Shown: positions 1 through 11,454, counted from the stretch's first letter. The stretch: DNA of 64,000 nucleotides from Apium graveolens (GCF_009905375.1 NC_133653.1:66623414-66687413); one strand, 5' to 3'. Made by a program: numbers and translations. Notes: generated by a model from the letters alone, not told the origin.

Positions 1-744
1 ATATGGGCCTAACTAGACTAGCCATATATATATAATTATTATTGTTAAGATGTATTTAATATCTAATTTATTACATCACTTAATCTTTTGACCGGTCGAT
101 ACATAAATCATTCGATTAAGTTTGGTTGCTGATTTATATATATATATATATTGTACAATTAAAAAGTACAACAATAAGATGGTAACAGTGTCATATAAAA
201 ATTATGTTTTTACTATTAAATTATAAATATAATTTATAAGTCGGAGCCCCTTAGTACAAATATAATTTTTGAAACTACTAATGATTCTTGGTTTATGGTG
301 CCAATTTTGAAAAATCAAAAATCAAAAATTTTCATTATATTATTTAGTATGTTTAATTTATAATGAAGATAAAATGCATCTGTAAAATATGTATAGATAG
401 ATGTGATTGAATGTTATTGACCGGAAAAGTTGAGTATTGTAAAACCTAAGTGTAATGAAACTTCATTGTAAATTAAAATGGAAAAAATAATTTTTTAGGT
501 TGAACTTGAAAATAAAATAATATAACCGGATAAATTTCGTGAAATCGAAGTTAAAACTCAAAAACTTGAAAATTCAATAATGATTCCAATAAGATCAAAG
601 AATCAGTAAGTTCGATAACTTGTTAAAAAAACTCGATCAACTCAAACTCGTTAAATGGATAAGATCGAAAACTCGTTAAAAAATTAAAAACTCGATAAGT
701 TTTAAAACTCTTCCGGTTCTTCGGAAGAATCAACTGACTTGATC
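1..744. other. AT-rich intergenic DNA, no gene seen
   Basis: This stretch is AT-rich with frequent stops in all frames and no recognisable protein segment. Short runs built on AACTCG and TCGAAC recur around 600-720 and again at 960-1080. They look like decayed repeat DNA, but I cannot assign them to a family. Confidence 0.6.
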
Positions 745-935
745 TGTTTGCGCGGTATTGCTTATAAGTAATATTCTATTTATAATCCATCGATGGGGAT
801 GGGTCCCATTTAGTTTTCTTTGTGATGATAAACGGCCTACTTAACTCAGTGGTTAGAGTATTGCTTTCATACGGCGGGAGTCATTGGTTCAAATCCAATA
901 GTAGGTAGAACTTATTAGATCCCACCGACTTCGGT
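745..935 (+). other. Nuclear copy of plastid DNA around trnM (NUPT)
   Basis: The tRNA at 835-907 is of plastid type, and the sequence on both sides reads like the plastid spacers next to trnM-CAU rather than like the surrounding AT-rich DNA. The outer limits are estimates because the edges fade into anonymous sequence. A mitochondrial copy of the plastid gene is possible as an intermediate source. The identification of the tRNA is firm; the extent of the insert is not. Confidence 0.6.
835..907 (+). tRNA. trnM-CAU: Plastid-type tRNA-Met (CAU), nuclear copy
   Basis: The 73-nt segment folds as a full cloverleaf. The acceptor stem pairs GCCTACT with AGTAGGT, with a G-U closing pair, and the D arm is CTC/GAG. 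The anticodon stem is TTGCT/GGCGG with loop TTCATAC, giving anticodon CAU. The T arm has the GGTTCAAATCC form, and there is no encoded CCA. The sequence matches what I know of the plastid elongator tRNA-Met gene. The plastid gene usually opens with A where this copy has G. In the nucleus it is most likely non-functional, although the fold is intact. Confidence 0.85.
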
Positions 936-1743
936 CCTCAACCCATTTATTTTAAGGGTCAAGTTCGAACATAATTTTCAGACTCGATTATTTTTAGGCT
1001 CGACTAGACTATAAAAGAAAAAGGTCGAACTCAAATAGGATAAGTACAAACTCGACTCAACTCCAATTACCCCTAATCGAAAGATTAGGATAAATATGAA
1101 CAAACTATTTAATATGAGATTAGTTTTATTTATATAAGAGTATTCTTATTAATTACATGAAATGACATTTAGTATAGAGTAATTCTAGACATGAAAAAGG
1201 AAGAATTTTTTTACAAAATGATGTAGCATTATGCAATAATTTAATTAATGCTATTGGTGTGAATGCACGGGGTCTATTTTCATATAAAAAATAAAATTTT
1301 GACACATGAATTTTTTTAAACTATTTTGGTGATCAATTTTGTACCCCTAGTATTTTCCTTTAGTAAATACTTTTGAACCCAATTTTAACCTCCAAATTAT
1401 CTTGTCTAATACCCCTATGTCCTAACCCAATTTCTTTACCCATTTTGAGATCGTGCGTCCCTTCCAATTTTTAACATTTCATTTTTTAAAAGTAGTAAAG
1501 TTTTTAAAATATAAAAATTAATAATATCCACTATTTTACTCCACTATACCCACTTTATATATGTAATATTGATTAATCCTACTATTTTTTTATTTTACTC
1601 CGTTACTTTATCATTTTTCTTAATTTTTAAGCTCAACCGAAATATTGACAATTGGCTGGGACACATATTTTCCTGTATAAAGTTATTACATCATATAATA
1701 TCATACAACCATGTATGTTACATCATCTACAAAATATCGTAAC
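936..1743. other. Intergenic DNA, no gene seen
   Basis: This is AT-rich sequence with no long open frame and no recognisable protein similarity. It ends at the target-site duplication of the E1 retrotransposon, so it is the left flank into which E1 inserted. Confidence 0.55.
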
Positions 1744-1748
1744 CTTCC
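1744..1748. repeat. Left target-site duplication of E1 (CTTCC)
   Basis: CTTCC directly precedes the TG of the left LTR. The identical 5 bp directly follows the right LTR at 51583-51587. The match across about 50 kb ties the two ends to one insertion event. Confidence 0.85.
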
Positions 1749-2327
1749 TGATAACTCCGATGTGCGGGGCTGCTCTTTCGACGCCACGCCTGGATCCTTT
1801 TGCGGTTGTGTTGTAGTTGTTGTGGGGTTTCTGCAAAATAACACCAGAAGGGGATTTGAGTCCCGCGACGCCTCTGATGTGAGAGTAAGAACTCTCTTTG
1901 AGGAAGATGAATATAGATAGGAATGTAAGGTGGTTGTGTGTGTATATGAGTGTGTATGAGAGTAATTAACCCTGAAACCTCTCCTTCTTGGCCTATTTAT
2001 AGCCCATGGTAGGGTTTAGGGGTTGGTACATTTGAATCGTAGTGTTTGGTTCTGGGAGCGGAGGACACCTCGCTGGGGTAGATGTCTTACACCTGTCAGG
2101 ATGGGAATGGCTGAGGAATGTTCCCAGGATCCTCTGACACGTGCCCTGATTATTCTCATAATTGATCAATAACATCTGTCTCTATCACGCATTTGGGCAT
2201 GTGCCCCACGTGCTGGGGCTCTCAAAGGTTGGGCCGCTAGGAACAACTAGTCTGTACTAGGGATAAGCGGGACTGGATGACATCAGGAGTTCGGACCCAG
2301 TCCTTCTAGGTGCCATATGTACTATCA
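1749..2327 (-). repeat. E1 left LTR (3' LTR of the minus-strand element)
   Basis: This 579-bp LTR aligns along its length with 51036-51582. Shared landmarks include the GGATCCTTTTGCGG block, the GAGGAAGATGAATATAG block and the final TTCTAGG block. It contains two perfect G-boxes (CACGTG at 2138-2143 and 2207-2212), and both are also present in the other copy. It borders a polypurine tract on its right side, which marks it as the 3' LTR. A 69-codon open frame inside it is not a gene. Confidence 0.87.
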
Positions 2328-2345
2328 TGTGCCCCCAACTCCCTT
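2328..2345 (-). other. E1 polypurine tract
   Basis: Read on the minus strand, this is AGGGAGTTGGGGGCACA directly before the LTR's TG. That is the expected purine-rich primer site for plus-strand DNA synthesis at the 3' end of the internal region. Confidence 0.75.
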
Positions 2346-2414
2346 CTGTAGATTTTATGGATGGGGGAATAAGGTTGATAGTATTTGTAGTAGGTTGCTT
2401 GTATGAAAAATTTG

Positions 2415-2950
2415 AGCTTTGAGCTTTGCTTGTCCCCAGTCCGGGTTATGTTGAAGTAGCCAAGCTGGACTAGTTGGATATAGGGTATAATGCCTTTGGT
2501 GAGAATTTGACGTTTCCTTTCCCCAGTCTGGGTTGTGTTGAACTAGACCAAGCCGGACTAGTTGGACATTGTGTAGATTTCCTGTAGTGAAAATTTGTGC
2601 TTTGCTTGCCCCCAGTCCGGTTTATGTTGAACTAGACCAAGACGGACTAGTTGTACATAGTGTAGATTTCTTTTAGTGAGAATTTGAGCTTTGTTTGCCC
2701 CCCAGTCTGGGTTGTGTTGAAGTAGACCAAGCCGGACTAGTTTGACAGAGTGTAGGTTACCTATAGTGAAAACTTGGGCTTTGCTTGCCCCACAGTCTGG
2801 GTTGTGTTGAAGTAGACCAAGTCGGACTAGTTGGACATAGTATAGGTTTCTCATAGTGAAAATTTGAGCTTTGCTTGCCCCACAGTCCGATTTATGTTAA
2901 AGTAGACCAAGCCGGATTGGAAGCTGAACCATTTTTGTGTTTCCCCCAAC
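2415..2950. repeat. Tandem array of six ~89-bp units with AGTCCGG inverted arms
   Basis: Six units start with CCCCAGTC or CCACAGTC near 2434, 2521, 2610, 2699, 2790 and 2880, so the spacing is 87-91 bp. Each holds AGTCCGG or AGTCTGG, a roughly 22-base spacer with GTTGAAGTAGACCAAG, then CCGGACT, which can pair with the first arm. The array lies in the E1 3' non-coding region next to the 3' LTR. A 98-codon minus-strand open frame across it is a by-product of the repeat period and is not called as a gene. Confidence 0.8.
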
Positions 2951-3890
2951 AATTTGAATTTTAATAGCTGTTAGTTTTTGAAAAGAGGTGTCGTTATAAT
3001 GATTGGCATTAATTACCGTGTGTATGTATAATGGTGTATATATGTAGTTCTTGGAAATCAAAGGCTAGAGGATGTGGCCACGTGGCCTGGCTGTCCACAT
3101 CCATCTTCTCCAATGAAGGCCCCCATCCTCCTAATCTTTTCTTGCTTTTTCAAAATTTTTACCCTCCAGAATTCTTCCTTCTTCCTCTTTTTTCTTTAGT
3201 CGTTTGCTTTTGGTGTTTTGGAGGACTCGAAAGTCGGGGATCCTTTTGTGGTGTTTCTACCGCACTCGTCGCAATCTTCTCATTTGTAAGTCCTCATCAT
3301 CTTCATCTTTTTTCTTTTTTTTCCATTCGCAGTAATTGTTCTCGTGTCCTTGGTCTGTTGATTTCATGGCTTCTTGTTGATTTTGCGCGTTTTTATATGT
3401 GCACGGTTTTGTATATATGCATGTATATGTGTTTTTGCTATATTTTGGTCTTTGATTCTGTGTTTAGAGTGCTTTTGTGTTTAGGGTTTTATGCCTGAGT
3501 CCGGACTGGTGGGATGTAGTTCGGATTGGTGGGTTTTGTAGTCATATGCTCTAGGATTAGTTTTATGTGTTTGTAGAGTTTTTATTTGTTGCTCGTTTTT
3601 TGGGTCCGGGTATGTGGGGTATTAAATGGGGCTATATTTAACCTTATGATTGTTTAGAGGTTAATATCCCTTGGACTACTAGCTGATAATAGGAATAGAA
3701 AATGTCACAGTCCGGATCATAGTAGCTTATAAATAAAGAATTGGTAGGGATGTAAACTAACCCATCTCATTGCTTTTGGGTTTAGAGTCCGGATTAAGCT
3801 CGCACCAAAGTCTACTTCTCTTGTTATCCCGGATCGTCAGATTCCGAAGTTAGTCCGGGCAGCTCTGATTCTAATACTAACCGCTTAGAG
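2951..3890 (+). promoter_or_regulatory. Possible promoter and leader of the E1 antisense gene
   Basis: This region lies upstream of the plus-strand antisense gene. It has a TATATATG run near 3037, a G-box CACGTG at 3079-3084, then a long pyrimidine-rich stretch (about 3100-3340), as is common in plant 5' leaders. A donor-like GTAAGT follows CATTT near 3290. The matching gene in T2 has a clear TATA box and leader. Here the exact promoter and any upstream exons are uncertain. The 155-codon frame at 3031-3498 has no recognisable similarity. Confidence 0.35.
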
Positions 3891-5895
3891 ATGGGGAAAA
3901 AGGCATCGACTTCAGAGTCCAACATTATTAGGAAGTTGAAAGTTGCTCAGATATCCCCGGAGGAAGGTTCTGTGCACTCCATAAGGATATTGGGTTGACG
4001 TTCCTAACTACTTCATCATGAAAAGTGAAGAAATTGAGAATAGCTTTTACTATAGGAGTCTTACTTCCGGGTATGCTAGGCAGCCGGACAGTGGTTCCAA
4101 GAGGTACGATGATGCTGAATTTTATAGGAAGTTCGCTGAGATGTTGTGGCCAAGGACCCATATCCCTTAAAGGATGAGTATGCCGCTCTGGATCATGCTG
4201 CGCATGACTTATTGATCTAGGCTGCTTTCCAGCTAGACGATCAGGTTGAGTGGAGATGGCCATTACCCGGGGAGAAGATCTACCACCTGCCTGCGGATGG
4301 GTTCGTTCCCATATGGTTGGAGCACTTGAGGTCCAGGTGGAATTCCCGCTAGAATATATTCTTGAAACATTTATGTAATTATGTTTATAGGCTTTCCCCA
4401 ATGCAAATAACTCCTAACGGCATCAAGTGGATTTCCTGGTTTATCGCTAGTTGTAATTTTTTTAAAGTCCAGCCTACTTTCAAGCTCTGGCACCATATAT
4501 TTACCATAGTAAAGTCGAGTCAACCTCCCCTCTACGAGATACGCTTCCGGGCTGCGGAATGCGATTATAAATCTGGATTCCGGCCAGTTATTCAGCAATC
4601 TTCCCTGAAATATTGGAATGGGGAGATTATTTTACTTAAGGTCTTTGATCTTTCTTACTTGACCTTAATTGCTACTGAGGGTGTTCAGACCCGGTTCAAG
4701 CGGGCGGTGTTGAGGGGTGAGGCCCTTGAACTGGTGTTCAACTTTTGTGAGTGTCTCGGGTTCCAGTTTACCGGGGACACTTTCATGAACCATAAAAAAA
4801 TGAATAAGCTCGACTGTAAGTATATTTTTCTTTTCCCGATCTCTTTAAAATTATGTGTATCCGGAGTAGTATATTATGCGCTTTGTCCGGGCTAATGTGT
4901 TTGTTTTTCCTTTATTTAACAGGTATGCCTACCTATAATCCGAATATGTCTGCCTCAGCAGTCTCAGAGCAAAGCCATTTCTAAGTCGGACTCAGTTGAA
5001 GAGGATCAGAGGTCATATCCGAATGTTGAAGTTTAGGATGATGACGACTTTGATAACTTGGAGGAGATTGAGCCTCTGGGTGAGATTCCTGAGGTTGAAG
5101 CTGGGAGGAAAAATAAACGCCTCCGGACCCAAGGCACCAAGCCTCCCCGAGTTGGGATGTCACAAGCCTCCCCGACTGCTGATTCTATTTTAGATAAGTA
5201 AAAAGGTCCGGAGAAGGAGTGTTCCGGTAGGAGCGGTCCGGGGCTAGAGGAGAGGGTGGCTCATTTTATGGCAGAGATTCCTTTTGCAACTGAATGGAAG
5301 GAGATGAATAAGGCCGGATTTGATGTTATAATGAAAGATTTTACCCGGCTCTAGGGCCATGTATTATTCAAAATTTGTTTTTATGCCTTAGTTGTTTTCT
5401 TTAACTTATTGTTAAATCTGTTTGATCAGCTTTTTATTGCAGCTCATAGCTTTAATGGCCGAGGCAGCTGATATCACTTATACAGAGTTGAAACACATCC
5501 GGGAGGTTGTGGCCAACAAGAATAAGAAGCTCTGGGAATTGAAGGATGAAATGTCTGTTAAGGATCTTTCTTTCTCTGGGTTGAACAAACATCTTAATGA
5601 TGTGACGACCTGGGCTAAGAGCGCAGAGAAAGATGCCATAGTGCTTAGGTCCGAGTTGGCCGAGCTTCGGAAGCAGTTGGCTGCCGTGAAGCCCGAGTTC
5701 AAGGTCATTAAAGCCTTCAAGAAGTCCGAGGAATATGACAGGGCGATTGCTAATCCTGGCACTCCGGAGGTCGCCCATTGTTGGATTGTTGTTGAAAAGC
5801 ATATTAAAAATGATCCGGAGGCCGATTGGGGGAGCTTTGTCCAGGAGTTCATTAAGGTGAAGCATAATATTGAATCAGGACTTGGTGATCCGTAA
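3891..5895 (+). pseudogene. E1 antisense gene, decayed (Transposase_28-like protein with coiled coil)
   Basis: This gene runs opposite to E1 gag-pol. Recognisable parts include a start MGKKASTSES at 3891. A central domain at about 4330-4810 (LSPMQITPNGIKWISWFIAS, then FKLWHHIF) resembles the 'putative gypsy type transposon' domain (Transposase_28, PF04195). A charged coiled-coil C-terminus runs from 5443 to 5895. Likely introns are 4813-4921 (GTAAGTATAT to TTTAACAG) and about 5361-5442 (ends TTTTTATTGCAG). The second is 82 nt and sits just before the coiled-coil exon, like the 81-nt intron 3 of the T2 gene. The last exon keeps the SEEYDRA motif that corresponds to SEEFAQS in T2. Frameshifts and stops before 4360 make it a pseudogene. 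Its function is unknown. Confidence 0.65.
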
Positions 5896-6129
5896 CCATT
5901 CGATAGTCCGTGCCCGAGTTTCCTCCCTGAGAATGCTCCGGACTCCTAAGCCGCTTTTTTGTAACCTTGAACTATTATTATTGACTCTATTATGTATTGT
6001 AAACTTAATACTCTTTATCCGGTCTTTAATAATTTGGATTTGGTTTCTTTATCAATTTCTTTTCTTTTTTATATTCTTCTTTTGCTATAATTTTCGTTTC
6101 TTAGTATGATTTTGCCTTAGAAAATATAT

Positions 6130-7050
6130 ATAATGTATAAATGATGTTCAAGTCCGGGTTCAAACATGTCCCCGGACTGGGACTGGTTTTGCCTTAGGAA
6201 AAATATTTCTAAGTATGCAATTTGTTCCTAGTCTGGGTTTAAGAATGATTTCGTACTAGGGTTGCTTTTGCCTTAGAAAAGGTTTCTAAGTGTAGAAGTT
6301 TGTGCTTAGTCCGGGTTCAAGAATGGCCCCGGACTGGGTTTGCTTTTTGCCTTAGAAAAAATATTTCAAAGTATGAACTTTGCTTCTAGTCTGGATTTAA
6401 GAATGATTCCAGACTATGGTTTCTTTTGCCTTAAAAAAATTCTAAGTGTAGAAGTATGTGCTTAGTCCGGGTTCAAGCATGGCCCCGGACTACGTTTTCT
6501 TTTTTTCTTAGAAAAAGTATTTCTAAGTATGAACTTTGCTTTTAGTCTGGGTTTAATAATGATTTCGGACTATGGTTGCTTTTTCCTTGGAAAAATTTCT
6601 AAGTTTAGAAGTTTGTGTTTAGTCCGGGTTCAAGAATGGCCCCGAATTGGGTTTGATTTTTGCCTTAGAAAAAATATTTCTAAGTATGAACTTTGCTTCT
6701 AGTCCGGGTTTAAGAATGATTCCAGACTATGGTTGGTTTTTCCTTAGAAATATTTGTAAGTGTAGAAGTGTGTGCTTAGTCGGGTTCAAACATGGCCCCT
6801 GGACTGCCTTTGCTTTTTGCCTTAGAAAAATATTTTTAAGTATGAACTTTGCTTCTAGTCCGGGTTTAAGAATGATTCCGGACTATGTTTTCTTTTTCCT
6901 TTAAAAAATTTCTAAGTGTAGAAGTATGTGTTTAGTCTGGGTTCAAGCATGGCCCCAGACTAGGTTTGCTTATTTCCATAGAAAAAATACTTCTAAGTAA
7001 AAAATAATGTGCTTGTCCGGGTTCTAGGATAGCCCTGGAGTGGGGTTTCT
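6130..7050. repeat. Array of about twelve ~78-bp hairpin-forming units
   Basis: About twelve units contain TAGTCCGGGTT or TAGTCTGGGTT, near 6151, 6229, 6307, 6389, 6463, 6543, 6620, 6700, 6777, 6857, 6933 and 7013. Two unit types alternate (a GGCCCCGGACT type and a GATTCCGGACT type), giving a higher-order period near 157 bp. Each unit can form a stem such as AGTCCGGG (6308-6315) with CCCGGACT (6328-6335) around a 12-nt loop. The array sits between the end of pol (minus) and the end of the antisense gene (plus). The open frame across it is not a gene. Confidence 0.85.
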
Positions 7051-7299
7051 TGAAAATTTTTTTTTAAGTAAAATCAGAAATGCTTTTCATTTATTTCAAA
7101 TTTGCTTCATACAAGATTTGGGGTAGTAGTTGGTTGTTTTCTATAGGCTACAAGTGTTTGGTTATTGTGGTTGCTTTTTCTTGGCTACTGGTAAAACTTT
7201 CTTAGCTTGAGTATATGCCAGGTGTTGGGAACTTCATATCATCCATATTCATTAGTTTTTAAGTGCCTAGTCTTGGGACTTCTTTCACCTTGTATGACC
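7051..7299. other. E1 spacer between pol and the hairpin array
   Basis: This short non-coding stretch lies after the end of E1 pol on the minus strand. I see no motif beyond scattered AT-rich words. Confidence 0.5.
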
Positions 7300-10200
7300 C
7301 TTCCCATTTGGGCATTAGCTTGCCAGTTTTGGTAGGATCCGAGGCTTCTGTGTCTCAAAGTACCAGGTATCCAACTTGAAAGTTTTTGACCCTGGACTTC
7401 TTGCTAAAGTGCTCTTTTATATTTTCCTTATATTTCTCCATTCTTGCTACATCTTGGTCCCGGACTTCATCAATTAGCTCAATATTTGTTCTGAGTCCTT
7501 CTTCGTTAGCTATATCATCGAAGTTTATTGCTCTGTGAGAAGGGGATCCAACTTCGATCGGCAGCATTGCTTTTGTACCATAAGCTAGCTTGACAGGGGT
7601 TTCTCCTATTCTTGTCCTGGGGCTAGTCCTGTAGGACCATAGTATATTTGGGAGCTATTCTAGCCATTTGCTTTTGCTTTCTCTGAGTCTCTTCTCGATG
7701 CCTCAGAGCAGGATTTTGTTTGTGACTTCTACTTGTCCATTCCCCTGGGGATATGCTACTGATGATTTTTATGCTTGATTCCGCGTTGCTGGAGGTAGGA
7801 TTCAAATTCTGATCCGACAAACTATAGCCCATTGTCTGATACTAAGACTCTTGGGATCCCGAACCTCATCAAAATGTTGTCCATAAACTTTATACAGTCT
7901 TGCTGGTTGATTGTCCTCATTGCTTTTGCTTTCACCCATTTGGTCATGTAGTCAATTAAAACCAACAGGTATCTGAGATCTCCTCTAGCCCGGGAAAGGA
8001 TCCCATGATGTCTATACCCTAAACTTCAAAAGGGATTGGAGACATCAATGAGGAAGGTAGGAATGGGCTGATCCGGGACACGTTATTGAATAGTTGATAT
8101 TCCTTGTATTTTTTCACAAACTCTAGTGCATCCTTGTGAATGGTTAGCCAGTAGTAACTTTTTCTTATGATCATGTTAGCTAGAGCTTTTGTAAATATAT
8201 GATCTCCGTATATACCTTCATAGACTTTCATTAAACAATAATTAGCTTCTGTCGGACCGACACACTTCAGGATAGGGGGGGAGAAGGTCTGGCGGTAAAG
8301 TAATCCTTCTTGAAGAAAGAATTTGGCTACTTTGGCTTTTAATCTTTGAGACTTTTCTTTATCTCCTGGAGCTCTCCCTTTTCCAATTAATTGATAAAAG
8401 GAGTCATCCAGTTCTATTTGTTGTCGATCTCAATAAATTCTTCAGTTTTAATAGATAGATTTTACAATTCTCTAAAGTAAACTGAGCAGTCTAGATGTGA
8501 TGAGTTTTAGATTATCATGGATAGATTGTCTGCTTCTGCATTCTCTTCTCAGAAAATTTGCAGGAATTAGTGTCTTGGGATTGATGCTAAGTAGCATAAA
8601 CCAAGGCTTGATATTTGATTAGTATTAGGTCCTTTGCTATTTACGCTCCATTTGTTTGCTTAACAACTATCTAGGAGTCGATGTAGATGTTTAAGTCATG
8701 GACCCTAAGAGTCCTGGAGAGTTTCAGTCCTGAAATCAATGATTCATACTCCGCCTGGTTGTTTATTTCCACGAAGCTAAAGGATATGTTTGTTTGTATC
8801 ACGAAGACATCAGGGCTCTTTAGAATGAGTCTGACACCCGATCTTTCACATATTGATGATCCATCACATGGTCTAGGCTCCCAGGTTTTTAGCTTTATTG
8901 CTCTCCGGGTTTATGCTCATAGGTTCTGGTTCTGACTCCGAAAAGTTACATTTGGTTCTAAAATCAGCAAGTGCCTGAGCTTTGATGGCAGTCCTGGAAA
9001 TGAATTTTACGTTGAACTGACTTAACTCCACAGCCCAATTAACAATCCTTCCCGAGACGTCTGGTTTGTGAATTATTTTCCTCAAAGGCTGGTTTGTGAC
9101 AACCCGGATCTCCCTTCCTTGAAAGTAATTTCTGAGTTTTCTCGATGTTGTGACCAAGGCAAAGGCAAATTTTTCCTGACTTGGGTACCTGGTTTTCACA
9201 TCTTTGAGTACTTGGCTTACATAGTAAACCGGTTTTTATCTTCCATTCTCTTCCCGAATAATTGCCGCCTCAACTACTAAGGCACCGCTGACAAGTAGAG
9301 GTATAGAGGTTCTCCAGGTTGTGCCTTAGTTAGGACTGGTGGCTGCGACAGGTATTCATTTCTCTCTTTAAATGATTTCTGGAATTCTTGACTCCAATTC
9401 ACTTCTTTTTTGTTGTTGGATCCTTTGAGTAGATCAAAGAAGGGTAAGCACACTTTGAGACAAATCTTTCAAGTGCTTCTAGTGACCTTGCCAGCTTATA
9501 CACATCCCTACGGGTCCGGGGAGCCTTTATCTCTTGGATTACCTTTATTTTCTCCGGATTGGCTTCAATCCCTCCGTTGCTATTCATAAATCCCAAGAAC
9601 TTGCATGCTCCAACTCCGAAGGTACATTTCTCCGGGTTCAGCTTGAGCTCATACTTCCTTAAGTTATCAAAATATTCTTTCAGATCTTCGATGTGTCCTA
9701 GGATGGTTGTTGATTTTGTGATCATGTCATCAATGTAAAACTCTAAATTTCTTCTGATCCGGACTTGAATATCTTGTTCATTTCTCTTTGGTAGGTGGAT
9801 CCTGCGTTCGTCAACGCAATGGTAACATTACATAAGTGTAGACCGCTCTGTGAGTTATAAGTGCTGTCTTTGGTATGTCCTTCAGGTTCATCTTAATTTG
9901 GTTGTACCCGGAGAAGGCGTCCATAAAACTTAGCACTAAGTTTCCGGATGTGAAATCTATCAGCTAATCAATGTTTGGAAAAAAAGTAAGGGTCCTTTGG
10001 GCATGCATCATTTAGGTCGGTGTAGTCAACGCACATTTTCAATTTTTCGTTTGACTTCTTCACCATGACTATATTCGGCAACCACTCCGGGTATTTGATT
10101 TCCCGTACGATTCCCACTTAAAGCAACTTCTCAACTTCTTCATCTATTTCTCACTTAAAGTTTTTTCTTTTTTTGCTTGACCGGATTTCTGTTTCAGTTG

Positions 10201-11130
10201 ACATCCAAGTTGTGCATTGTTATGGATTCGTGTAGCCCAAGCATGTCTCTCGGACTCTAGGAAAACACATCACTATACTCCAGAAGTATTGCTACTAGTT
10301 CTTCTTTGAAGGCTGCTCCAAGCCCGGACCCTATTTTCACCCTCTTGGTAGGACTGCTTTTATTAATTGGAATTTCTTCTTTTTCTACCGCGGCCTCAAT
10401 CTTTTCTTGGTCCTGGGTCAAGACCATTTGATGGATCCGGGCTTCAGCATTCTTTTTCAAGTAAGTATGATCCTGGGGTGATTCTCCTTCTTTTATTGCT
10501 TGCATGGTAGGATTGGCCTGGTTTAGGACCAGGTTTGCTTCAATAACTACCATGACTTGGTTACTTCCTAGTTCTTCTGAACTTGGTTTAGTTGCTTTTA
10601 GATCCTGTTTGGATTCAATTATTTGGACTTCTTTTCCTGATTCCTCCTTTGAGCGGGGGCGGTGCTTTTTGTGGCTGTGTTGTTTGCGAAGAACTGCGGC
10701 CTTCCTCTTATTATCCAGGTGAGTCTCATCCATTACCAAAGCTTGACTAGAGCACCTCTCAGCTACTTTATATAGTCTTTTCACTTCACCAACTCCGGTC
10801 GGGGTTGGGAACTTGATTTTGAGGGGAGAGATTGAGGTTATTGCTTACATCCTGGTTAGAGCCTGACGTCCAATTATGCTGTTGTAGGTTGAAGGAGTGT
10901 TGATGACATAGAATTTGATAACATGGGATACTTGGTTGGGAGCAGTTCCAAATAGGATGGAAAAGTACAGGGTCCCTGGGATTGGGACTAAGTTGTTACC
11001 GAACCCATAAAGTGGGTTTTCCCGACATTCATTTGAACGGACAGTTCCAAGCTGCATTTGATCCACAATATGCTAGAAAAATATATTAACTGCAGAGCTG
11101 TTGTCAATTAGCATTCTCCTAACTTCATTG
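7300..11130 (-). pseudogene. pol: E1 pol, decayed (protease, RT, RNase H, integrase)
   Basis: Reading right to left, the protease region lies near 11120-10845. Its active site reads IDNSS instead of the usual DNG[AS], and it ends STYNSIIGRQALTRM. RT begins with YSDVFS at 10257, followed at once by a stop where family members have tryptophan. The catalytic YIDD is at 9737-9726, followed by 9725-9399 (LNPEKCTFGVGACKFLGF). The gypsy-type RNase H end is 9199-8873 (VVTNQPLRKIIHKPDVSGR). The integrase zinc region is 8231-8019 and the integrase C-terminal part is 7567-7355. Many frameshifts and stops separate these blocks. The order and content match the intact T2 polyprotein, which supports Tat-lineage assignment. 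Confidence 0.85.
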
Positions 11131-11454
11131 TGAAAAATATCCAGGGTTACAACTAATGTCTCATTGTGATTAGGGTTGAGTCCTTTATAGTCCTTGATGC
11201 TGAAAGATATTACCATCTCCGGGAATCATTGGATGGAAAGTGCCTCGTCCCCTGAGTCTGGGCTATATGGGGGGGGAGCCTCCTAGGACTACATTCACTA
11301 TATTTTTTCCTTTTTTTGGTCCCTCTCCTATGTGGTTGCTGTCTAGGGCTAAGTACTTGTTGAGGCTCCCTTTCTTCTTGACTTGTTCCTTGATGAAATA
11401 CTTAAGGGATAGGAAATTCTCAGTCTTGTAACCATGTGTTTCATGATAGTCGCA

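Noticed and set aside
1711..1920. A 69-codon plus-strand ORF at the left E1 LTR
   Set aside because: It starts outside the LTR and runs into it. The other LTR copy does not keep the frame and there is no similarity to any protein I know.
2558..2854. A 98-codon minus-strand ORF with an internal amino acid repeat
   Set aside because: It follows the ~89-bp tandem array; the repeated peptide is a by-product of the DNA repeat.
3031..3498. A 155-codon plus-strand ORF upstream of the E1 antisense gene
   Set aside because: Its composition follows the pyrimidine-rich leader, it has no known motif, and a likely intron donor lies inside it.
6647..6904. An 85-codon plus-strand ORF with a repeated peptide
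   Set aside because: It is produced by the 78-bp hairpin array and is not conserved between units.
6130..7050. A CRISPR-like array, because of regular spacing and hairpin-forming repeats
   Set aside because: The 'spacers' are themselves repeated, the period varies, and this is a plant nuclear retrotransposon.
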